This document shows positions 1 through 5,977 of a stretch of DNA of 8,810 nucleotides, piece by piece (within the stretch, counting starts at the first letter, position 1; each line of letters starts with the position of its first letter). The stretch comes from SLRI01 sp964393275 (lineage in GTDB: Bacteria; Pseudomonadota; Alphaproteobacteria; Geminicoccales; Geminicoccaceae). The notes under the pieces are model-generated. The model was not told the DNA's origin. It saw nothing but the letters and a program-made list of their open reading frames with translations, and ran no database searches. Position numbers and translations under genes: made by a program. The stretch lies in the NCBI GenBank assembly GCA_964393275.1, contig CAYMTA010000121.1:1-8810 (forward strand), in the 5' to 3' direction.

Positions 1-52
1 TCTGCTCACTGCCAAGCTCATGAAATGCCCCATAAACTTCTCGGACAGGCTC

Positions 53-781
53 TCACTCCTTGAGCCCGAAGCGGGCGAAGAGACCGTCGACCAGGGCCGC
101 CGGCAGAAGGCTGGTCAGCAGGGCCCCGGCATAGAGGCGGCGGGGAAAGGCGATCCGTGCCCTGCCACGTGCGAGACCCCGAACGATGCGTTCGGCGGCG
201 ATCTCCGGCTCCATCAGGAGCGGCATCGGGAAGGGGTTCGTCCGGGTCAGCGGGGTCCTGACGAAGCCCGGGCAGATGACGCTGACGCCGATGCCGTCCC
301 GGGCGAGACGGCCGCGCAGCCCCTCGCCGTAGAGGCGGATGGCGGCCTTGCTGGCGCAGTAGGCGGGTGCGTTCGGCATCCCGCGAAAAGCCGCGAGCGA
401 GCTCATCAGGCCGAGCTGGCCACCACCCCGCGCCCGCATCAGGGGAAGCACCGGCTCGACCGTGTTGAGGACGCCCTGGACGTTGACCGCCATGACCGTG
501 CGGGGATCACCACCAGAGATGCCGGCATTGGCGATCAGCAGATCGATGGGTGCCGCCAGGAAGGCCCTCTCGATCGCGCTGGCCATGGCCGAAGCGTCCT
601 CGACCGCGACGGCCTCGGTCGCGGTCTCGCCGGCGCAGGCGGCGGCGACCGCCGCGAGGCGTGGCGCATCCCGGCCCAAGAGGGTGAGCCGGCGGCCGGG
701 TGCGGCCAGCCGCCTTGCCAGCGCCGCGCCGATGCCGCTACTTGCACCGGTGATCAGCACATGTCGCGGGTCCCACGCCAT
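53..781 (-). CDS. SDR family NAD(P)-dependent oxidoreductase
   Basis: A 242-residue classical short-chain dehydrogenase/reductase, a soluble Rossmann-fold enzyme that oxidises or reduces a small alcohol/carbonyl with NAD(P)(H). Seen: the cofactor loop TGASSGIG at residues 11-18, NAG at 85-87, the structural Asn at about 100, the catalytic Ser in MSS (127-128), the YxxxK catalytic pair Y141/K145 and the PG motif at 171-172. Length is normal for the family. I chose ATG at 781 over the TTG one codon upstream (784) because GAGGG lies six bases before the ATG. The substrate cannot be told; the C-terminal tail (LLTSLLPAALVDGLF) is mildly hydrophobic, as in many SDRs related to membrane or lipid metabolism, but that is only a hint. 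It is divergent from gmk and its promoter must lie inside gmk sequence or the 33-base gap. Family call is firm, specific function unknown. Confidence 0.93.
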   Translation of the reverse strand: MAWDPRHVLITGASSGIGAALARRLAAPGRRLTLLGRDAPRLAAVAAACAGETATEAVAVEDASAMASAIERAFLAAPIDLLIANAGISGGDPRTVMAVNVQGVLNTVEPVLPLMRARGGGQLGLMSSLAAFRGMPNAPAYCASKAAIRLYGEGLRGRLARDGIGVSVICPGFVRTPLTRTNPFPMPLLMEPEIAAERIVRGLARGRARIAFPRRLYAGALLTSLLPAALVDGLFARFGLKE

Positions 782-787
782 CAAGCG

Positions 788-792
788 CCCTC
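788..792 (-). promoter_or_regulatory. Ribosome binding site of the SDR gene
   Basis: On the minus strand GAGGG stands six bases upstream of ATG 781. It decides the start in favour of 781 over the TTG at 784, which would leave only three bases between the site and the start codon. Confidence 0.6.
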
Positions 793-802
793 AGCCTTTC
801 CC

Positions 803-808
803 AGGAAC
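803..808 (+). promoter_or_regulatory. Ribosome binding site of gmk
   Basis: AGGAAC with AGGA eight bases before ATG 815. The reading frame of gmk stays open far upstream (to about position 20) across the antisense of the SDR gene, so this site and the family's usual N-terminus are what fix the start at 815. Confidence 0.6.
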
Positions 809-814
809 GACCGG

Positions 815-1468
815 ATGATCGCCCTCGACCGTCTGATACCCGGCCGCCGTCGCGGTCTCATGCTGGTCATGTCGTCGCCGTCCGGCGCCGGCAAGACCTC
901 GATCTCGCGGGCGGTGCTGCGCGAGGAGAGCGAGCTCGATCTCTCGATCTCGGTGACCACGCGCCCCAGGCGGCCGGCCGAGGTGGATGGACGCGACTAC
1001 CATTTCATCGAGCCCGGACGATTCGACGGCATGGTCGAGGCCGGCGAGCTGCTCGAGCATGCGACGGTCTACGGTCATTCCTACGGCACGCCCAAGGCGC
1101 CCGTGCTGCAGGCGCTCGCCGCCGGGCGCGACGTGCTCTTCGACATCGACTGGCAGGGGGCGCAGCAGCTCCGGGAAGCGGCCGGCGAGGACATGGTGGG
1201 GGTCTTCATCCTGCCGCCCTCGACCGAGGAGCTGGCCGCCCGCCTGCGCACCCGCGCCCAGGACAGCGACGCAGAGATGCAGTTCCGCCTGACGCAGATC
1301 GCCAACGACGTGACCCATTGGCCGGAATACGACTACGTCCTGATCAACCAGGACTTCGACAACAGCGTCAGGGCGGTGCGGGCGATCGTCGCGGCCGAGC
1401 GTCTCCGCCGGGTGCGCCAGCCGGGCGTGGGCGAGTTCGTCAAGCAGTTCCGCCTCCAGGCTGTCTGA
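815..1468 (+). CDS. gmk: Guanylate kinase
   Basis: Cytosolic guanylate kinase: ATP + GMP -> ADP + GDP, the essential step feeding GTP/dGTP synthesis (and recycling of cGMP/(p)ppGpp precursors). Protein of 217 residues, normal for the family. Seen: P-loop SSPSGAGKTS at 20-29 (Lys27), the GMP-binding segment TTRPRRPAEVDGRDYHF at 48-64, the EHATVYGHSYGTP block at 81-93, and the DIDWQGAQQL block at 110-119, all in the expected order. Start at ATG 815 is chosen from the AGGA site and because the P-loop then begins at about residue 20, as in homologues; the open frame upstream is a high-GC artefact opposite the SDR gene. Its 3' end overlaps the end of convergent rsmA by 29 bases. The product pairs functionally with Ndk, encoded about 7 kb further on. 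Identification is very secure. Confidence 0.98.
   Translation: MIALDRLIPGRRRGLMLVMSSPSGAGKTSISRAVLREESELDLSISVTTRPRRPAEVDGRDYHFIEPGRFDGMVEAGELLEHATVYGHSYGTPKAPVLQALAAGRDVLFDIDWQGAQQLREAAGEDMVGVFILPPSTEELAARLRTRAQDSDAEMQFRLTQIANDVTHWPEYDYVLINQDFDNSVRAVRAIVAAERLRRVRQPGVGEFVKQFRLQAV
1440..1468. other. Convergent (tail-to-tail) overlap of gmk and rsmA
   Basis: The stop codon of rsmA (minus, 1440-1442) lies inside the last codons of gmk (plus, stop 1466-1468), giving 29 bases coding on both strands. There is no room for an intergenic terminator, so transcripts from both sides must read into the opposing gene or end within it. Confidence 0.9.
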
Positions 1469-2342
1469 GCCTCTGCCAGGTGGCGGCGAGGCGGTCGAGC
1501 TCGGCGAGATCGAGGGTTTCGGGGCGGCGGTCGGCGGCGATGCCGGCGGCCTCGAGGAGCGCTTGCGGCTCGGCCACCAGCCCCTTGAGGCTGGCGCGGA
1601 GCATCTTGCGGCGCTGGCCGAAGGCGACCCGGCCGACCTGCTCGAGCGCCTGGAGGCGATCCTTGGTGGGCCGCTCCGCTGCCGGGCGGGGGATGAGCTC
1701 GACCAGGCTCGAGGTGACCTTGGGCGGCGGGTGGAAGGCACCCGGCGGAATATCGAAGACGCGCCGGACGCGAGTGAGCGACTGGGCGACGAGGGCGAGG
1801 CGGCCCCATTCCCCCGTGCCGGGCTCGGCTGCGAGGCGAAGCGCCACCTCCTTCTGCAGCATGACATGCAGGCTGGCGACGGCGTCCAGGCGGTGCAGCC
1901 AGCGGAGCAGGAGCTCGGTGCCGATGTTGTAGGGCAGGTTGGCGACGATCGCCCAGGGTGTGGCCACCCCCTGGTCCCGGGCGAGCTCCCCGATGTCCAC
2001 CTTGAGCGCGTCGGCCTCGATCAGCACCAGCCGGCCGGCGGCGGCCTCGACCAGGGGGGCCAGGGCAGCGGTGCAGCGGCGGTCGCGCTCGATCGCCCAC
2101 AGCCTGCAGCCCCGGGCGAGGAGCGCGCGGCTGAGGCCGCCCGGGCCGGGCCCGATCTCGAGCACCGGCCGGCCGTCGAGATCACCCGGGGCCGCGGCGA
2201 TGCGGCCCAGGATCGCGGGATCGAGGAGGAAGTGCTGGCCGAGGCGCTTGTCGGCGACGAGGCCGGCGCCCTTGATGACCTCGGCGAGGCGCGGCAGTCC
2301 GCCCAGAGACGGAAGCGGGGATGGGTCCGCCCGGCCGGTCAG
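1440..2342 (-). CDS. rsmA: 16S rRNA (adenine(1518)-N(6)/adenine(1519)-N(6))-dimethyltransferase
   Basis: RsmA/KsgA, which dimethylates two adjacent adenines in the 3' hairpin of 16S rRNA during late 30S assembly, using S-adenosylmethionine. Read from the proposed start the protein is 300 residues. Seen: the N-terminal family signature KRLGQHFLLD at 32-41, SAM motif I VLEIGPGPGGL at 60-70, an acidic motif II (AIERD), and the catalytic NLPYN at about 135-139, followed by the usual C-terminal helical domain. Oddity: no in-frame ATG, GTG or TTG exists before GTG at 2165, and starting there would delete the conserved KRLGQHFLLD segment. I therefore propose CTG at 2342, which overlaps the surA stop as CTGA; CTG at 2306 (288 residues, closer to the usual family N-terminus) is the alternative. 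A lost base upstream is also possible. Last gene of the lptD-surA-rsmA run. Function is firm; the start is not. Confidence 0.93.
   Translation of the reverse strand: MTGRADPSPLPSLGGLPRLAEVIKGAGLVADKRLGQHFLLDPAILGRIAAAPGDLDGRPVLEIGPGPGGLSRALLARGCRLWAIERDRRCTAALAPLVEAAAGRLVLIEADALKVDIGELARDQGVATPWAIVANLPYNIGTELLLRWLHRLDAVASLHVMLQKEVALRLAAEPGTGEWGRLALVAQSLTRVRRVFDIPPGAFHPPPKVTSSLVELIPRPAAERPTKDRLQALEQVGRVAFGQRRKMLRASLKGLVAEPQALLEAAGIAADRRPETLDLAELDRLAATWQRLRQPGGGTA
2339..2342 (-). other. CTGA stop/start overlap, surA to rsmA
   Basis: On the minus strand the surA stop TGA (2341-2339) overlaps an in-frame CTG for rsmA (2342-2340). No good Shine-Dalgarno sequence precedes it, so initiation would rely on ribosomes terminating on surA. 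Inferred from the absence of any other usable start and from a matching arrangement at 8434-8437. Confidence 0.45.
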
Positions 2343-3637
2343 TTGCCGACCCGCACGTCGATGAAGGCCTCCTGGCGCAGGTCGCGAAGAAAGCGGCCGG
2401 CCAGCCTTTGCACCTGCTCCTCCTCGAGGCTGCGGCGGACCAGGGCGCGCTTCGCCTCGTCGGGCGAGCTCGTGCCATCCTTGCAGGCCATCAGGAGGTG
2501 GATGCCGTTGACGCCGCGCACCGGCCGGCTGAGCGTGCCGACCGGCAGCTCGGCGATCGTTCGCGCCATGTCGACGGGCAGGTCGGCGGCGCGCATCCAG
2601 CCGATATTGCCGGAGTTGGGCAAGGCGAGCTGGCGCGCCAGGCGCTCGATATCGGCGCAGGTCCTGATCTGCTGGGCCGCCGCTCGGGCCTGCGCCAGAA
2701 CGTCGGCCGTGGCCGTCTCGGATGCGTTGGGGGCCAGCGGGAAGAGGAGCTGCGCCAGCTCGCGCGTGTCGGGGGCCACGGTGCCGCTCGTGACCCGGCG
2801 ATCGCGCACCAGGAAGAACTGCACCCCGGCCGGGGTGGCGACCGGATCCGACATCTGCCCGGCACCGAGGCCCGCGAGCAGCGGGCGGAGCGCGCCCTGC
2901 ACCGATTCGAGGCGGACCCAGCCGAGATCGCCGCCCTCGGCGCTGCTCGCCGAGGCCGAGACCTGCTGCGCGATCGCGGCGAAATCGCCGCCCTGCCGGA
3001 TCGCCGCGCGCAGCTCCTCGGCCTGGGCCAGGACCTCGTCGGCCTGCGACGGGTCGTAGACCGGCAGGACGATCTCGGAGAGCAGGAGCTCGACCTGGCC
3101 ATCCGCCTGGTTGGCGCCCATCGCCAGGGTCACCTGCTGATCGGTCACCACCGCGTTCTGGGCGAAGGCTTCGCGGACCACCCGAAACCAGACGAGCTGC
3201 GCCTCGATCTGGCCGCGCAGGGCCTGTGGATCGATGCCCCGCTCGGCGAGGAAGGCAAGGAGCTGGTCGACCGTCATGTTGTTGGCGGCGGCGGCGTTGC
3301 GCAGCGCCGCCTCGATCTCCTGCGGCGCCACCTGGATGTTGCGCCGCCGCGCTTCCTGGAGCTGGAGCTTTTCGTCGATCAGCCGGCGCAGCACCTGGGG
3401 CGCCACGCGGCGCTGCGTCTCGAGGTCGGCCGGCAGGTTCGAGAAGAGGAGGGTCAGCGCCAGCCGGTCGCGGAGGTCCTGGGTCGAGATGATGTCGTCA
3501 TTGACCACGGCGGCGATGCGCTGGACGGTCTGGGCCGGCGCCTGCGGCTGGGCCGGCGCCTGCTCCTGGGCGGTGGCGGGTGCCGCGAGGGCGAGGAGGG
3601 CGACGACGAGGAGGGCGATCAGCTTGGGTCGTGGCAT
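2339..3637 (-). CDS. surA: Periplasmic peptidyl-prolyl isomerase/chaperone SurA
   Basis: SurA family chaperone that escorts unfolded outer-membrane beta-barrel proteins across the periplasm to the BAM complex. Protein of 432 residues. Seen: a signal peptide (MPRPKLIALLVVALLALAAPATA, probable cleavage after Ala23), an Ala/Pro/Gln-rich linker, the SurA N-terminal chaperone domain (about 38-175, beginning VQRIAAVVNDDIISTQDL), a first parvulin domain (about 182-280, with GGDLGWV at 235-241) and a second (about 290-388, with SGNIGWM at 342-348), then a C-terminal helix ending in IDVRV that would pack on the N-domain. I chose ATG 3637 because the signal peptide begins there; the frame stays open 42 codons further upstream into lptD without sensible sequence. 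The ribosome site is weak (GGA eight bases upstream). It lies 46 bases after lptD, one of its likely clients, and is probably co-transcribed with it. Confidence 0.95.
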   Translation of the reverse strand: MPRPKLIALLVVALLALAAPATAQEQAPAQPQAPAQTVQRIAAVVNDDIISTQDLRDRLALTLLFSNLPADLETQRRVAPQVLRRLIDEKLQLQEARRRNIQVAPQEIEAALRNAAAANNMTVDQLLAFLAERGIDPQALRGQIEAQLVWFRVVREAFAQNAVVTDQQVTLAMGANQADGQVELLLSEIVLPVYDPSQADEVLAQAEELRAAIRQGGDFAAIAQQVSASASSAEGGDLGWVRLESVQGALRPLLAGLGAGQMSDPVATPAGVQFFLVRDRRVTSGTVAPDTRELAQLLFPLAPNASETATADVLAQARAAAQQIRTCADIERLARQLALPNSGNIGWMRAADLPVDMARTIAELPVGTLSRPVRGVNGIHLLMACKDGTSSPDEAKRALVRRSLEEEQVQRLAGRFLRDLRQEAFIDVRVGN

Positions 3638-3652
3638 GCGTCTGTCCAGGGA

Positions 3653-3676
3653 GGCGCCGGGCCGGCTGCGGGCGCC
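3653..3676. repeat. Short GC-only inverted repeat between lptD and surA
   Basis: GGCGCC occurs at 3653-3658 and 3671-3676, able to pair as a 6-bp stem with a 12-base loop inside the 46-base lptD-surA gap. No T run follows on either strand, so it does not look like an intrinsic terminator. It could slow or stabilise the transcript, or be chance in such GC-rich DNA. Confidence 0.3.
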
Positions 3677-3683
3677 GCGGTGA

Positions 3684-5882
3684 TCAATTGAAAATGTCCG
3701 AGCCGCTCTCGAGATCGCCGAGGCTGCGCAGCGAGATCCTGAGGACGAACGACACCTCGTCATCGAGCTCGCCCTTTTGCGTGAAGCTCTGCTCGAGTCC
3801 GGCGACCAGCACGAGGCACGGGTTCGTATAGACCAGTCCGTACTGGTTCGTCACCGTGCGATCCTCCTTGAGATCGCGGCGGGTGCGCGCGCCTATCGCG
3901 AGGCTGTCCAGCACCTGCAGGCGGATGCCGGCGACGATCTCCTCGCGGCTGTTGAGATCCTCGGACGCGATGTCCTCGACCTCCTCGGTCAGGCGCAGGT
4001 ACTGGATGTCGAAGCGCAGCCGGGGCGGCCCGAAGGCGAGCGTGAGGTCGCTGCGGCGCAGCGCCAGCGAGCTCTTGTCGGCGCGAAAGCGGTAGCCGAG
4101 ATCGAGCAGCTCCGCGGGACGCACATCGAAGCGGCCGACGAAGTCGGAGACCGGATCCTCGAGCCCCGAGCCCTGCGGGTAGAGCCCGTCGGAGCCGCTG
4201 CGCAGGCTCTGCCCGACGATGCCGCTGACCCGCCATGCCTCGGGGCCGAGCGAGTTGAAGCCCAGCCCGTAGGAAACCCGCGTCCCGCTGTCGACCCGGT
4301 CGATGCCGGTGAAGCGCGAGGCCTTGAAGAGGTTGGTCTCGTCGAACTCGAAGACCTGGCTGTCCTCGTTCGGGATGTCCGAATCGTTCAGGTTGTTGGG
4401 CGTGTAGGTGAAGGAAGCCCGGGGCTCGATCAGGTGCGACCAGCTGCCGGTCATGCCCACGAGCGGCAGGCTCCAGTCGAGATTGGCGGTGGGCACGAGC
4501 CGGCCCGCGGTGTTCTCGCCGCCGTCGCCCGAGCCCGTCTGGGGGTCGCCGTCGGTGTTGTAGACATCGGCGCGCGACGCGAGGCGAAGCGACCAGACAT
4601 CGCCGATCTGCCCGATCCAGGGTAGCTCCCAGCCCAGCTCGCTCGAGAAGCGGCGCGTGTCCAGGCCCTTGTCGCGGGTCAGGCCGAGGAGGCTGGTGGT
4701 CCAGTCGGCCTGCGAGCCCCAGAGCAGCCGGCCGCTGTAGAGCTTGGACTCGGCGAGCGGCAGGACGATCGGGATCGTGTCCTGGTCGTCGCCCTCGCGC
4801 AGCGTCTGGAAGCCATAGGTGTTGAGGGCGAGATAGTCGCGCCCGTCGAAGCGCTCGATATAGGCGTTGTTGCGCAGCACGTCGGCGTTGGAGATGTTGT
4901 ACCGGTCGAGGACCGTGTTGTCGGACGCGAGGTTCAGATCGAAGCCGGCCCGGTCCCGCTCGCTCAGCACGTAGCGGCCGCGGCCCTCGACGAAGCCGCG
5001 CACCTCGTCGCTGCCGGCCGAGCTGGTTTCGCCGTCCGCGTTGCGGCGCTGATAGGGATCGGTGTAGGTGATGCCGCCACCGAGCTCGGTCAGGCCGAAG
5101 GTCTGCAGGTCGCGGTACTCGCCGGCCAGGAGGATGCCGGCATCGGTGGTGAAGAGCGGCGCCAGGGTGACGTCCCGGTTGGGCGCCAGGTTGATGAAGA
5201 ACGGTGTCTCGAGCGTGAATCCGAGCTGGCTGTCGGTGCCGATCGACGGCACGAGGAAGCCCGTGCGGCGCTCGACCGAGGGATCAGGGTGGTAGAAGTA
5301 GGGCGTGTAAAGCACTGGAACACCGAGAACCTCGAGCCTCGCATTGCGGTAGGCGATGGTTCCGGTGGCCTGGTCGTGGACGACGCGCTCCGCCTTGATC
5401 TGCCAGAGCGGCTCGTCGCTCTCGGCGCAGATCTCGCACGGGCTGTAGACGGCGTGCTCCAGGGTCGTCTTGCGGCCTTCGCTGCGCACCCCCTTGACCG
5501 CGGCGATCCGCGAGCCGTCCCTCAGAAGCATGCCGATGCCTTCGACGAAGCCGGCGGTGAGACGGTCGTCGAGCATCAGCTCGTCCGCGAAGACGGCGTC
5601 GCCCGTTGCGTCGATCAGGATGATGTTGCCCGTGGCCCTGACCGTGCCGGCCTCGACGTCGTAGGCGATCTTGTCGGTGAGCAGCGTGCGGCCTTCCTGG
5701 TCCAGCTCGACATTGCCCATCGCGGTGACGACGTTGGCCGCGGTCGAGTAGGTGATCAGATCGGCGCTCAGGACGATCGGCGTCGTTTCGAGCTTGGCCG
5801 GCTCGGCCAGGGCCGGATCGATGCGTGCGAGAGTCCAGAGGACCAGGGCGAGCACGATCCACATCGCTCGCCGTTCAGCCAT
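3684..5882 (-). CDS. lptD: LPS-assembly protein LptD
   Basis: Outer-membrane beta-barrel of the LptDE translocon, which inserts lipopolysaccharide into the outer leaflet. Protein of 732 residues. Seen: signal peptide MAERRAMWIVLALVLWTLARIDPALA (cleavage probably after Ala26), an LptA/OstA-like N-terminal domain (about 33-150, with repeated AMGNVEL/ATGNIIL strands), then the barrel (about 190-732) with TPYFYHPDPSVERRTGFLVPSIGTD at its entrance and a Phe-Asn C-terminus. Cysteines are only three: C149 and C152 (PCEIC) and C689 (NPCLVL), so one interdomain disulphide is possible rather than two. ATG 5882 is chosen because it supplies the basic n-region (ERR); ATG 5864 is an alternative, and neither has a strong ribosome site. 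First gene of the minus-strand run with surA and rsmA. The usual upstream partners lptG and lptF are absent; divergent pepA is next. Confidence 0.97.
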   Translation of the reverse strand: MAERRAMWIVLALVLWTLARIDPALAEPAKLETTPIVLSADLITYSTAANVVTAMGNVELDQEGRTLLTDKIAYDVEAGTVRATGNIILIDATGDAVFADELMLDDRLTAGFVEGIGMLLRDGSRIAAVKGVRSEGRKTTLEHAVYSPCEICAESDEPLWQIKAERVVHDQATGTIAYRNARLEVLGVPVLYTPYFYHPDPSVERRTGFLVPSIGTDSQLGFTLETPFFINLAPNRDVTLAPLFTTDAGILLAGEYRDLQTFGLTELGGGITYTDPYQRRNADGETSSAGSDEVRGFVEGRGRYVLSERDRAGFDLNLASDNTVLDRYNISNADVLRNNAYIERFDGRDYLALNTYGFQTLREGDDQDTIPIVLPLAESKLYSGRLLWGSQADWTTSLLGLTRDKGLDTRRFSSELGWELPWIGQIGDVWSLRLASRADVYNTDGDPQTGSGDGGENTAGRLVPTANLDWSLPLVGMTGSWSHLIEPRASFTYTPNNLNDSDIPNEDSQVFEFDETNLFKASRFTGIDRVDSGTRVSYGLGFNSLGPEAWRVSGIVGQSLRSGSDGLYPQGSGLEDPVSDFVGRFDVRPAELLDLGYRFRADKSSLALRRSDLTLAFGPPRLRFDIQYLRLTEEVEDIASEDLNSREEIVAGIRLQVLDSLAIGARTRRDLKEDRTVTNQYGLVYTNPCLVLVAGLEQSFTQKGELDDEVSFVLRISLRSLGDLESGSDIFN

Positions 5883-5977
5883 TGCGCCCGATCCGCACGC
5901 TTGTGCTCACCGCCCTGTCAAGCCATCTGTTCGTTTGGGCTGCTACCACACCGCCGCTGGCATGAGGAGAGAAACCG
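5883..5977. promoter_or_regulatory. Divergent intergenic region lptD / pepA
   Basis: 95 non-coding bases between two divergent starts, of visibly lower GC than the flanking genes, and so the likely home of both promoters. On the minus strand a perfect TTGACA (5921-5916) could be a -35 box for lptD, but the sequence at -10 distance is GC-rich and poor (about 5898-5892), and a transcript from it would begin almost at ATG 5882. On the plus strand TTGTGC (5901-5906) lacks a convincing -10 partner. No clear operator palindrome was seen. The region as promoter-bearing is a reasonable inference; the individual boxes are weak. Confidence 0.45.
5964..5970 (+). promoter_or_regulatory. Ribosome binding site that fixes the pepA TTG start
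   Basis: GAGGAGA lies seven bases before TTG 5978. It is the strongest Shine-Dalgarno sequence in the window and is the reason to accept a TTG start; there is no in-frame ATG until deep within the catalytic domain. Confidence 0.8.

Noticed and set aside
1..52. Left edge after the SDR gene, with a possible minus-strand start (ATG 33, MGHFMSLAVSR)
   Set aside because: The stretch is about 52 percent GC, clearly lower than the neighbouring genes, so it is probably intergenic with perhaps the start of a further minus-strand gene, but eleven codons are too few to call.
48..66. Possible hairpin GGCTC/GAGCC at the end of the SDR gene as a terminator
   Set aside because: Only five base pairs with a nine-base loop, overlapping the stop codon and not followed by a T run.
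20..814. In-frame upstream extension of gmk (about 265 extra codons on the plus strand)
   Set aside because: It lies opposite the SDR gene, encodes low-complexity Arg/Gly/Ala/Pro sequence, and the guanylate kinase family starts where ATG 815 with its AGGA site places it.
1563..3691. Two long overlapping plus-strand open frames opposite rsmA and surA
   Set aside because: Antisense shadows of well-identified genes, with no domain, no good ribosome site and arginine/leucine/glycine-rich composition typical of high-GC artefacts.
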